Below, piece by piece: positions 19,401 through 26,980 of a stretch of DNA of 64,000 bases. The stretch is taken from positions 1-64,000 of the forward strand of contig JAGAWQ010000005.1 of assembly GCA_017941345.1 (NCBI GenBank), in the 5' to 3' direction. Source of the DNA: Prevotella sp. Lineage in GTDB: Bacteria > Bacteroidota > Bacteroidia > Bacteroidales > Bacteroidaceae. Each line of letters starts with the position of its first letter. The first letter of the stretch is position 1. The translations under genes and the position numbers were made by a program. The notes under the pieces were generated by a model. It searched no databases. It saw nothing but the letters and a program-made list of their open reading frames with translations, and was not told where the DNA came from.

Positions 19401-19765
19401 CCTTTAGCGGTGGACTCCAGCTGAATACAGGTGCTATCCTGAAACTCAACGATGCCATGGCCGAGGCTGTCTGGCAGGCAGGTGATGAAATCCAGGCTTT
19501 TACCGGTACGGTTACGGGGCAGTTTGCTGAGATTCAGCCAGCCACCCCAGGTGAAGGCTTGATGTGGGATACTACCGACCTCTATACCAACGGTGTCCTG
19601 AAGGTGGCTGTAAATACGGCTATCAGTGCTGTTCAGGCCGATGAAACCGCTTCTGAATACTTCACGCTAAAGGGCGAGCGCACGATGACTCCTGGCAAGG
19701 GGCTCTATCTGAAGCGCACGATGACCGCTGACGGTCGCATCGTAACGAAGAAAGTCGTCCGCTGA
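16466..19765 (+). CDS. PL1-like pectate lyase with Fn3 and autotransporter-type repeats
   Basis: A 1099-aa secreted beta-helix lyase. Signal peptide to VSAQ. The lyase domain (residues about 20-420) has AFPEAQGWGRYATGGR, VYHVTNLNDSGSGSLRDAV, YVAGQTAPGEG and FDHCSFSWGQDE, the pattern of pectate trisaccharide-lyase-like PL1 enzymes, with a possible calcium loop DSDNDGMPDTWE. An Fn3-like domain follows (residues about 430-515). The last 500 residues are a second beta-helix with passenger-type repeats (SGTTYVTAGKLIVNG, GATLAGKGTL) seen in type V autotransporter passengers, but no beta-barrel translocator is present. The tail is GKGLYLKRTM...VTKKVVR. It is the last gene of the plus-strand run and is followed by a strong terminator. 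The homogalacturonan/rhamnogalacturonan preference is not resolved. Confidence 0.85.
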   Translation: MRKIIIGALLAICTTVSAQQLAFPEAQGWGRYATGGRTGSVYHVTNLNDSGSGSLRDAVSQPNRIIVFDVSGVIRINSRMVFKNNLYVAGQTAPGEGITVYGDGVSFSGADNIIVRYMRFRMGAVGTKDKDAGGIANGQNMIFDHCSFSWGQDENFSINWDNKGTAPQNITLMNCIVGQGLMTHSAGGLMQADNISLYRILLVDNSTRNFKVKGTNQYVNNLVYNWKNAAYNMGGDSEGQSYANIESNLFINGPAVGGNCLTGGNANFHFYGTDNWQDSNRDGVYNPEEFTGDGGGDRQATPYDYPALEKWAANDLVEKLLPDVGASLPYRDLADCYMIDEVLSFGKKGNLITNENELPIGVPTSWSWFKGEKLADSDNDGMPDTWENAHGLKPNDASDAMEIAENGYANIENYINGITKADRQFFLRAPMLLELTEATTNSLTLTWADYSDNEEGFIVEMKQGDDFVEMGRTKGSAFTIENAGLQPATAYVVRVCAYQGETKSEYTAELTVKTRPEQVDIIDVETFKGDGDGEWLINPLDDEVVTLAEATPKKAVVVYSDAHVTINGDGYLSGSASLNKAGEGTLTIATDQQYEGATVLHQGVYEFSTLKNGGVASGLGMSQEFAQNWIMDGGVYKYTGATTSTNRSARLYNDTELNIANKDAKVTMSGSIEGQGNLIIDGEGCITVAKDNTSFFAFDGNLTMRGGSIVLEGEKASKAALGTASKLIMAGGEFITHSENDKNPKYTFPIETLAGTTSKISFYRNCEMANKVSGAGTLEWEVNWVREYLEGDWTGFTGTVIVNGTGTAGNSQFAMSKSDSWVGIPNGTLYLKGNAQVVGSKNQSTRQLGGLSGDKGTYLSGFDVKNAGSGTWVVGTANTNETFNGVIDNRSQSGKNGTTSIEKQGSGEWRLTGANVYSGTTYVTAGKLIVNGKHTGTGAITVRKGATLAGKGTLAAKTTVNVGGMLQIGDTLATDKGLTFSGGLQLNTGAILKLNDAMAEAVWQAGDEIQAFTGTVTGQFAEIQPATPGEGLMWDTTDLYTNGVLKVAVNTAISAVQADETASEYFTLKGERTMTPGKGLYLKRTMTADGRIVTKKVVR

Positions 19766-19768
19766 CGG

Positions 19769-19828
19769 CATTACGGCTCACTCTTCACGAGATTACGGCT
19801 CACCATCGACGAGATTACGGCTCGTTAC
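19769..19828. repeat. 22-bp tandem repeat, about 2.7 copies
   Basis: Units begin at 19769, 19791 and 19813 and share (G/C)ATTACGGCTCAC then ACGA; the third is cut short. The array lies between the pectate lyase stop and a terminator. Three other spacers in the window hold 21-22-bp tandem arrays of unrelated sequence. Confidence 0.8.
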
Positions 19829-19875
19829 AAAAGAGAATCCCCGCAGCTTCTGATGAGCTCCGGGGATTCTCTTTT
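19829..19875. terminator. Bidirectional terminator between convergent operons
   Basis: Perfect 15-bp arms at 19829-19843 and 19861-19875 (AAAAGAGAATCCCCG and its complement) around a 17-base loop, A-rich on one side and T-rich on the other. It can stop the plus-strand enzyme operon and the minus-strand Sus/FAS1 operon. Confidence 0.9.
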
Positions 19876-19907
19876 ATCTATGTCGTAAGGAACGATTGGT
19901 GTCTGCC

Positions 19908-21728
19908 TTATTTGAAGGGCAGATACCAATTGCTCTCTTCTTCCAGTGCAACGGTAGGCTGCTTGTAAGCTAACTTCTTGGCCAGCCACTGGCCTCCGAA
20001 GTTGGCGCTATAGGTGCCGGCAGCATTCTTATGACGCGCCAGACGCATCAGGTCGTTGAAGCGATTGCCCTCGAAGGCAAACTCCAGGGCGTACTCGTCG
20101 CAGAGCAGGTCCTCAACGGCATTGATAGAGTCGGCAGCGGTTGTTCCAACGTTGACATTGAATGTAGTGCCTATCTCAGCCATCTTCTTGCCTACTATGT
20201 CTGCCATCTGGTAAGGTGACAAGCCTGGATTATAGACATTGCTGACGGCATCGTTGGCATAGCCTGTTCCATGGCAATGTACACCATACATGAAAAGCTC
20301 GGTGTTGAACTTCGACATGTTGGCATCTGAGAGTAGGGGATAGGTGGTCTGCAGTTTCTGCAGAGTAGCATCGCTCAGATAGTTTGCTGCAAAGAGTCCT
20401 GTGGAGATACCGTCCTTGAGGATGGCAAAGGCGGCGTCATACATACCCAGACGATTGAAGGCCTCAGCCAGATGGAGCAGCACCGTGGTGTTGCGATAAA
20501 GGGCAACGCGGGCAGTATTGTACTTCGTAATCCATACCGTAATGGAGTCACTCTCATCATCGGTAGTGGTGTGAGTGATGCCAGTATAACGCTGGTCACC
20601 CAGGGTGCTGGCATTGATTACCGTTGTCGATGCCGTGCTTGCGGTGGAGAGATAGTAGAATGGCTGTGCCTCCGACAGGGCTACGTAACCTTCACTGGGC
20701 TGAATCTGGATTTCGTCAATGTAGCGGCTGTTACCCGTGAGGTCGGTAGAGTAGTAGTCATAGCCAAAGGTCTTGGGCAGACTGGTGGTGAGACCTCTCT
20801 GTGAATTGGTAGCCATAGGGATGTAAGTGATATACTCATCGCCAATAGTGCTAAAGATGGTCTGCCACAGCCCGGCACCGCGCGTATTGAAATTGGAATA
20901 ATCAAAGTCAGAGGGTATCTGGTCCAAGTAGATGACGCGCCCATTTCCCATGTATGGCATGAGCCACGCCGTATGGCGCTGGTTGTCGTTGGCCACCTCA
21001 GTCAGATAGGTGATGTAGTGCTGGGCAGCCTTGCTAAACTGCTCTGTCTCCAGGTACATATCGCCAAGGACAACATCCACAGGGATGAACAGCTTGGAAT
21101 ACGTAATGGCGCTTCCCGCAGGATATGTGTTAGCTGCCGTCGGAGTGGGGTACGTGGTGTACTGCTCCAAGTCGGGAGCCAGCCTGTCTACGATGCCTGA
21201 GAGGTTCAGCTCGGGGAACTGGCTGTTGTCAATATCGGAAATCTTTGTCAGTGGCTGCGTGAAGAAAGGTACCTTGCCATAAGTACGTGCCAGCTGCATA
21301 TAAGCCCAGGCACGGATGGCCTTGATGGCTGCATACTCCTTCATGACAACCAGGTCAGAGCCTGTGCGCAGCGTGGTGTCACGGTGTGCGATGTAATAGT
21401 TACAGTTGTTGATGACACGGTAGTAAACGTAAGCCGAGTCGTATCTGTTAGCCGTGGTGGCCGAGAAGTTGGCCAGCTGGCGAAGGTTGTTATCTGTGTA
21501 GACCGTTGTCTTGACGAGGTCTCCACGCATCTCTCCCTGATAGACATACTGGTCGGCCAGCTGCTGCAGTCCCTGGAGGATACCGATGGCATAGAACAGC
21601 GAGTCGGTCTTGTCATTCAGTTGAGGGTCAAACACCTGACGCTCGCTGTCTGTCTCCAGCATGTCAGAGCAGGAATAGGAACCGCAGAGGATGCAGATTG
21701 CACTGATAAATATTGCTATCTTTTTCAT
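19908..21728 (-). CDS. susD: SusD-like outer-membrane glycan-binding lipoprotein
   Basis: 606 aa, surface lipoprotein partner of the adjacent SusC. The signal peptide ends in a lipobox (GSYSC, Cys about 20). The helical TPR-like N-terminal part and the RagB/SusD signatures YQGEMRGD, ...RAWAYMQLARTYGKVPF, VLLHLAEAFNRLG, EFAFEGNRFNDLMRLARH and the final NWYLPF are all present. It caps the SusC barrel and captures oligosaccharide, here presumably rhamnogalacturonan fragments released by the convergent lyases. It is the last gene of the seven-gene minus-strand operon, 85 bases after SusC; that spacer carries hairpins and a 7-bp repeat array which could lower or tune its expression relative to SusC. 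Confidence 0.92.
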   Translation of the reverse strand: MKKIAIFISAICILCGSYSCSDMLETDSERQVFDPQLNDKTDSLFYAIGILQGLQQLADQYVYQGEMRGDLVKTTVYTDNNLRQLANFSATTANRYDSAYVYYRVINNCNYYIAHRDTTLRTGSDLVVMKEYAAIKAIRAWAYMQLARTYGKVPFFTQPLTKISDIDNSQFPELNLSGIVDRLAPDLEQYTTYPTPTAANTYPAGSAITYSKLFIPVDVVLGDMYLETEQFSKAAQHYITYLTEVANDNQRHTAWLMPYMGNGRVIYLDQIPSDFDYSNFNTRGAGLWQTIFSTIGDEYITYIPMATNSQRGLTTSLPKTFGYDYYSTDLTGNSRYIDEIQIQPSEGYVALSEAQPFYYLSTASTASTTVINASTLGDQRYTGITHTTTDDESDSITVWITKYNTARVALYRNTTVLLHLAEAFNRLGMYDAAFAILKDGISTGLFAANYLSDATLQKLQTTYPLLSDANMSKFNTELFMYGVHCHGTGYANDAVSNVYNPGLSPYQMADIVGKKMAEIGTTFNVNVGTTAADSINAVEDLLCDEYALEFAFEGNRFNDLMRLARHKNAAGTYSANFGGQWLAKKLAYKQPTVALEEESNWYLPFK

Positions 21729-21813
21729 AATCTCTTAACTTTTCGCTCGACCTTCGGTCGCTTTGTACCTTTAGGTCAAAGAGCTTTTAACTTTTAGCTT
21801 TTAACTTTTAACT
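21729..21813 (-). promoter_or_regulatory. SusC/SusD spacer with hairpins
   Basis: The 85-base gap, read on the minus strand, contains a CTTTGACCT/AGGTACAAAG hairpin (one bulged base) and a CGACC-GAA-GGTCG hairpin just before the SusD start, after an array of 7-bp units. No promoter element is seen, so these are more likely to act on the mRNA (stability, pausing or partial termination). Confidence 0.4.
21784..21811. repeat. 7-bp tandem array, CTTTTAA type
   Basis: Four consecutive heptamers (CTTTTAA, CTTTTAG, CTTTTAA, CTTTTAA) begin 3 bases after the SusC stop codon on the operon strand. It belongs to a set of heptamer arrays at gene borders in this window. Confidence 0.8.
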
Positions 21814-24800
21814 TTAGAGGTTAATCTTTACACCGGCATAGAATGCACGTCCAAGTGCAAGAGCACCACAGTCGATACCCTGATACATCACGCCATTGCC
21901 AATGCTGAATTCGGGGTCGCTGCCTTTGTACTTCGTAAACGTGAGCAGATTCTGTGCTTCAGCCCAGACGGACAATCCCTGAAGCCAAGTCCATGTACCT
22001 GGAATAGGAATCTTATAACTGATGTTAACCGTCTTGAGTCTGAGGTAGCTACCTTTTTCAATCCATCGGTCGCTGAAGCGGTTGTTGCCCATCGGGTCAC
22101 CATAGGTGGCACGTGGCAGCTCTGCCTGCTGTCCCTCATAGCGCCAGCGGCCTGTGCTGGATACCTGCTGGTTATAGAATGTGGCACCGCTGTTCAGGAT
22201 TGAGCGCTGGTAGTTATATACATCATTACCCAGTGAGTAATTGAATGCTAACGAGAGTGTCAGGTCTTTCCATCCTACTGTAGCGAAGATGTTGCCATAG
22301 AGGTCAGGGTTCGGATTGCCAATGATGGTCTTGTCTTTTTCGTCAATCTTTCCGTCATTGTTCCTATCCACGAAGTGTACATCACCAGCCTTGAAATACT
22401 GAGGATTGCCCGATTCGTCTTCCATGTACAGATATGTTCCATTGCCAGCGGCTTTTGCCTCGGCGTCGGTTGAGAAGACGCCTGCTGTCTCATAGCCATA
22501 GAACATGGCTACAGCGTTGCCTACGCTTGTCAGGATGCTGTTGTCGCCATAGACGGAGGTGGTGTAGTCGCCGTCAGACAACTTGGTGACCTCGTTCTTG
22601 TAATGGCCCATGGTGGCACCGATTTCTACGTGCCAGTCTTTGGAAACAACGGGCTTGCCGTTGATGGCAAGTTCAAAACCAGTATTCTTCAGTGAGCCGC
22701 CATTGCTCCAGTAGTTGTTGATACCTCCAACGGGGTTGGAGAACTTCTTCAGCATGAGCAGGTCGTCTGTCTTGTGGATATAGTAATCGAAGCTTACACC
22801 CAAACGGTTGTTGAACAGATAGCTCTGCAGTCCTACGTTGAACTTCTTGGTTGTCTCCCATTTGATGTTGTCGTTACCGATGTTGGTCATCTGGATACCC
22901 ATGACATTGTTGAAGTATTTGACAGCCGTGAAGCTGGTGCGGGCAGCATAGTTGGAGATGTTGTCGTTACCGCTGACGTCAAATCCTGCATTAAGACGCA
23001 GATAGTTCACTACTGAATGCTTGGGGAACCAGTTTTCATTGGTCATCACCCAACCAGCCTGAATGCTGGGGAAGATAGCCCATTTCACACCGAAGAGACC
23101 CAGTCCGTCAGCATTATCACCAAAACGGCTGTTGGCCTCGGCCATGAGCGACAGGGTGACGAAGTAGCGGTTCATGTAGTTATAGTCCACATTGCCATAC
23201 CACTGCAGGTTCTTCCACACGTCATTAGCACCCTCGATACCGGCAATACCGCTGGTAGAAAGTGTCGGGTTCTTGTCGCTGGTCTTGCCTTGATATTCCG
23301 TGCTCAGGTCGCTGTTGTCGTAGGAGAAGTAATTGTAGCGGCCACCAATGAAGGCATTGACGGTATGCTTGCCAAACTGACGGCCCCAGTCAACTTGTAT
23401 TTTACCCATGAGGTTTTGCTCCTTGGCAAACATTGACATGGTCTGTGAGGTGACATTGCCAATCTCAGCAACATTGAACGTAGGAACTCCTGAATAGGGA
23501 CGGAAGTAGCGCTGGGCATTACGATTCAGCATATAGTAAATATCTGCGGAAAGTTTAAAGCCTTTGCCCATGAGCAGTACTGGAGCCAGACGGAGTGTGA
23601 AATAGGTGTTCTCTGCCTTGTTCTTATTATCGCCATTACCATTCTCAATCAGCGAAACGGGGTTGGCCAACTGAGTATTCGTGACAGGATTGCGTGGTGT
23701 CTCGCTTGCGGCCAGGATGTCGTCATAGCCGCTAAGCAGGGTCGTGAAACCACCCACGATACTATTATATTGATGGGGTGCCACGAGTGGTGACTTGATG
23801 AGAGCCAGGGCTGTCAGCGATGTGATGGTACTTGAAGTGAAATCGGAGGGCAGTCCGTCATCAAATACGTAGTTGTTGGTGCGCGAAATGGCAATGTCGA
23901 ACTTTGTCGTGAGGTTCCAAAGGATTTTCAGGTCCGTATTGAAACGTACGTTCATGCGGTCAAAGCTGGTCTCCTTAATGGTGTTCTTGGCATCCACATA
24001 GCCTACAGAGAGGTTGTACATACCAATGTCATCACCACCCTGCACGTTGATGCTGTAGTTCTGCGTCATGGCATTGCGATACACATCCTTCGTCCAGTCT
24101 GTATCATTATGATAGGTATGATAATAATAGTTGGTGGGGTCGTCATTGAGGAAACGGAAACCCTTATACTCGTTGGCATAGGGTAATGTGCCAATCAGCT
24201 CAGCAGCATAGGTGCGATATTGGCTGGCATTCATCATGGTCGGCAGGCGCGGAATGAGTTGTACACCAGCGGAAATGTTGGCATCAATGCGCGTTGCCAT
24301 TGAATGTCCACGCTTGGTGTCGATAATCACTACACCATTGGCACCACGAGCTCCATACAGGGTTGTGGCGTTCTTCAGCACGGTCACTTTCTCGATGTCA
24401 TCGGGAGAGATGTTGGCGAGCATGTTGTTAAACTGGCAGTCGTGCAACGAGACACGGTTGCGCTGCATGTCCATTTCTACACCGTCGATGATGATGAGTG
24501 GCTGGGCATCACTCGTGATGCTGTTCAGACCACGGATAAACATCGAGGCACCGCCATCAGCGGCTGCTGTATGGAGGATGCTGCGTATGTCACCGCCTAA
24601 CTTGCTGGCCACCTCATTGTCTACAGTCACGCCAAAGCGATTAATCTGTGCCGTGCGTTTGGCTGTATAGTCGGTTCCTGCGTGATACATCGGCTGGAAT
24701 TTATCGCCCAGCATCTTCACATTGATAGTCATGGTGCTGTCATAGGCAGCCACGCCGACCTGCTGGGGGAGGTATCCTGCGCTATGTACATAGAGAGCGG

Positions 24801-25134
24801 TGGCAAAGGTGGGCACCTTGATGGTGAAATGACCTTTCTCATCAGTCATCGCCGTATATTGCTCGTTGCCTAATGCCTGCAGCTGCACACCTGCCAGAGG
24901 GGTGTTCAAGGCTTGGTCAATGACAACACCCTGTAGGGTCTTGGTTGGATAGACTGCCTGCTTCACCTGTGTGCGCTTGGGCTGCTTGATGGTAGTTGTA
25001 GTCTCTTCCTCAAACGTGTCATCATCGTCCGTCTGGGCATAGATGACAGTAGTGAGTCCCAAAGTCATGGTGCAGACGGCAAGCCTCAGACCGCAAGTCT
25101 GCCAAAGATGGAATATAGTACGCTTCATAATCAT
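21814..25134 (-). CDS. susC: SusC-like TonB-dependent outer-membrane transporter
   Basis: 1106 aa. Order: signal peptide (to VIYAQ), an acidic/Thr-rich stretch, a carboxypeptidase-regulatory-like beta domain (LQGVVIDQALNTPLAGVQL...), the plug (GGASMFIRGLNSITSDAQPLIIIDGVEM; VTVLKNATTLYGARGANGVVIIDTKRG) and a 22-stranded barrel ending LGRAFYAGVKINL. It imports oligosaccharides across the outer membrane using TonB energy, with the downstream SusD. The start overlaps the stop of the preceding FAS1 gene as ATGA; ATG 25128 is an alternative start two codons in. It is the second SusC in the same operon; the two are clearly different in sequence, so they may take different oligosaccharides. Confidence 0.93.
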   Translation of the reverse strand: MIMKRTIFHLWQTCGLRLAVCTMTLGLTTVIYAQTDDDDTFEEETTTTIKQPKRTQVKQAVYPTKTLQGVVIDQALNTPLAGVQLQALGNEQYTAMTDEKGHFTIKVPTFATALYVHSAGYLPQQVGVAAYDSTMTINVKMLGDKFQPMYHAGTDYTAKRTAQINRFGVTVDNEVASKLGGDIRSILHTAAADGGASMFIRGLNSITSDAQPLIIIDGVEMDMQRNRVSLHDCQFNNMLANISPDDIEKVTVLKNATTLYGARGANGVVIIDTKRGHSMATRIDANISAGVQLIPRLPTMMNASQYRTYAAELIGTLPYANEYKGFRFLNDDPTNYYYHTYHNDTDWTKDVYRNAMTQNYSINVQGGDDIGMYNLSVGYVDAKNTIKETSFDRMNVRFNTDLKILWNLTTKFDIAISRTNNYVFDDGLPSDFTSSTITSLTALALIKSPLVAPHQYNSIVGGFTTLLSGYDDILAASETPRNPVTNTQLANPVSLIENGNGDNKNKAENTYFTLRLAPVLLMGKGFKLSADIYYMLNRNAQRYFRPYSGVPTFNVAEIGNVTSQTMSMFAKEQNLMGKIQVDWGRQFGKHTVNAFIGGRYNYFSYDNSDLSTEYQGKTSDKNPTLSTSGIAGIEGANDVWKNLQWYGNVDYNYMNRYFVTLSLMAEANSRFGDNADGLGLFGVKWAIFPSIQAGWVMTNENWFPKHSVVNYLRLNAGFDVSGNDNISNYAARTSFTAVKYFNNVMGIQMTNIGNDNIKWETTKKFNVGLQSYLFNNRLGVSFDYYIHKTDDLLMLKKFSNPVGGINNYWSNGGSLKNTGFELAINGKPVVSKDWHVEIGATMGHYKNEVTKLSDGDYTTSVYGDNSILTSVGNAVAMFYGYETAGVFSTDAEAKAAGNGTYLYMEDESGNPQYFKAGDVHFVDRNNDGKIDEKDKTIIGNPNPDLYGNIFATVGWKDLTLSLAFNYSLGNDVYNYQRSILNSGATFYNQQVSSTGRWRYEGQQAELPRATYGDPMGNNRFSDRWIEKGSYLRLKTVNISYKIPIPGTWTWLQGLSVWAEAQNLLTFTKYKGSDPEFSIGNGVMYQGIDCGALALGRAFYAGVKINL

Positions 25135-26942
25135 TTCTTATTTTTTTCTTCAAATTCCACGAGTTCTTTCGGCTTCAGCAGGATGCCTGCAATGCGGAGG
25201 TCGCGTGAGAAGTCGTTACGGACAGTGCCTGTGACGGCTGAGAACGGAGAAGTGATTTTTATGTTAGGACAATAACCATCGCCCAGACCTCTGTAGCATA
25301 CAGGGAAGGTAAACTCACCGACATAAAGGGTGTCGACCTTCGAGGTGTCGTTGGTGAAGGCATAGATGGTGTTCTTGTTAGTGGCTGTATTGGTCAGCTT
25401 ATACTTCGTCCTGAAGGCTTCTGCATCCTGATTCTCGTCGAGGAATACCTGGTCCTTCAGCGTGCCGTTCTTGTCACAGTAGTTCAGCGTGAAGATGACA
25501 CGATTGGGCTTTGTTACTGCCGTCGATTTAGTCTTGTCAACATTCTCAGGGACAAAGATACAATAGATTTCGTAGGTCGTGCTCAGCACATCTTCAAGAT
25601 AGAGGTCGAGTTCGGGCTTCGAATAGTTGCCGCTGGGCTCTATCCACAGATAGCGATAGTTCGTTTCGTAAGAATCTGTGAGGTCTACCTTTGTAGCATC
25701 TACATTGGTGCTTGTTACCTGCACAGACGTTGTGGAGCCATTGAGGATGCGCGCCTGGTTGTAGGAAGAACTTGCTGAGTAATAAAGCCCAGGATTATAG
25801 GTCTCCCACGATGAGACGGCCAGACTGTCAACGATGCGTGCCATACCGTTGCTCATCTTTACATCAGCAATGGTCTGTGCTAAGATGTCGCTTGGGTTGG
25901 AAAGTTTGTTGCGAGTCGTCGTATAGAGCGTATCGGTACCTAAGTACGAGGGCTCTCCAATCAGCCAGCGATTATAGCCGTTGTTATTGCTGAAAGAGAG
26001 ATAGCGTGTCATGTAGCGCGTAGCCAATGAGTCAGCCAGCATACTGCCATCCATAGTAATGGATATCGGAGACGATGCTATCGTGGCACCCTCAGCACCT
26101 TTTCTTGCATCAGGAATAAAGGCCTGTGCCAATGTGGTTCCGATATAGTTGAAGCTGTTCTTAATCTTGTTGTATGTACTAATCCACGCCTTGTTCGTGG
26201 GAACCAGCATCGTATAGGTACTGTCCTCGTTGTTCATCTTGAAGTTGAGTGAACTCCATAGCGTGTTCTCCGTAATAATCACAGAGTCGACATAGGTCTG
26301 GTAGCCATTCACAATAGGACCTGGCACCGAATTCTCCGTGTCCAGATAGGATTGCTCATAGCGGCGGAAGAAGCGACTCAGGGAGTCGATGCTGTAAGCC
26401 TTGTTCTGCACGGTGTCGGTGACAAACTCATAGAGGTTGGGGTAGAAAGTAGCCACTCCGTTGAGCGTATGCATCACACCGTTGTTGCTGGGCACGTTGG
26501 CAGTGTTCAGCGACACCCCGTCGAAAGTGAATTTGCCAGAACCCGTGAAATCGTAAGACTTCTCGTTGAGCATCAGGATGCGCTCATTGATATTGCCGGA
26601 AGCCAGATGGCTGTAGTTGGCAATGTGGTTGTTGACAAACTGTCGCAGCAACGCGCTCTTCCCTAAGCTTTGGAATGTAGAGGCATCATAGGTATTATTC
26701 AGTGGCGCCCATACCGTATAACACTGAGTGGCATTAAGGATGCTGTCATAGCCTACCGTCTTCAACAGGTTGGCAAAGTCGCTCAGCTGATCGTTCTGCT
26801 GGATGTTCTGCCACAGCGTCTGGTTGGCAGCAGGCACAGTGTCTACTACCGCCTTGTTGTAGTCGTCGAAATCAGAACATGACGTGGCAGTCAGCATCGT
26901 GGCTGCCAGCATCATCATTCCTATATATTTATTCTTCTTCAT
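25131..26942 (-). CDS. FAS1 (fasciclin) domain lipoprotein
   Basis: 603 aa from ATG 26942. Lipoprotein signal with lipobox ATSC. Two fasciclin-type modules are visible: DFANLLKTVGYDSILNATQCYTVWAPLNNTYDAS...NNGVMHTLNGVATFYPNLYEF, and a second beginning near TYTMLVPTNKAWISTY. The C-terminal 200 residues are an all-beta region with no clear family. FAS1 proteins encoded beside SusC/SusD are probably surface-exposed accessory binding proteins, in the place usually held by SusE/SusF; their ligand is unknown. The gene is translationally coupled to the SusC behind it, and a 7-bp CAATTNT array abuts its start codon. The upstream ATG at 26960 would place this array inside the coding sequence and put residues before the signal peptide, so it is less likely. 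Confidence 0.8.
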   Translation of the reverse strand: MKKNKYIGMMMLAATMLTATSCSDFDDYNKAVVDTVPAANQTLWQNIQQNDQLSDFANLLKTVGYDSILNATQCYTVWAPLNNTYDASTFQSLGKSALLRQFVNNHIANYSHLASGNINERILMLNEKSYDFTGSGKFTFDGVSLNTANVPSNNGVMHTLNGVATFYPNLYEFVTDTVQNKAYSIDSLSRFFRRYEQSYLDTENSVPGPIVNGYQTYVDSVIITENTLWSSLNFKMNNEDSTYTMLVPTNKAWISTYNKIKNSFNYIGTTLAQAFIPDARKGAEGATIASSPISITMDGSMLADSLATRYMTRYLSFSNNNGYNRWLIGEPSYLGTDTLYTTTRNKLSNPSDILAQTIADVKMSNGMARIVDSLAVSSWETYNPGLYYSASSSYNQARILNGSTTSVQVTSTNVDATKVDLTDSYETNYRYLWIEPSGNYSKPELDLYLEDVLSTTYEIYCIFVPENVDKTKSTAVTKPNRVIFTLNYCDKNGTLKDQVFLDENQDAEAFRTKYKLTNTATNKNTIYAFTNDTSKVDTLYVGEFTFPVCYRGLGDGYCPNIKITSPFSAVTGTVRNDFSRDLRIAGILLKPKELVEFEEKNKK

Positions 26943-26943
26943 A

Positions 26944-26977
26944 CAATTTTCAATTATCAATTATCAATTTTCAATTG
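26944..26977. repeat. 7-bp tandem array, CAATTAT type
   Basis: Nearly five consecutive heptamers (CAATTTT, CAATTAT, CAATTAT, CAATTTT, CAATTG) fill the gap between two FAS1 genes and end one base from the start codon of the second, that is, in its ribosome-binding region. Confidence 0.85.
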
Positions 26978-26980
26978 TTT

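Noticed and set aside
22774..24873. Several long plus-strand ORFs opposite the SusC gene
   Set aside because: They mirror the codon pattern of SusC, lack recognisable motifs and have no promoters of their own.
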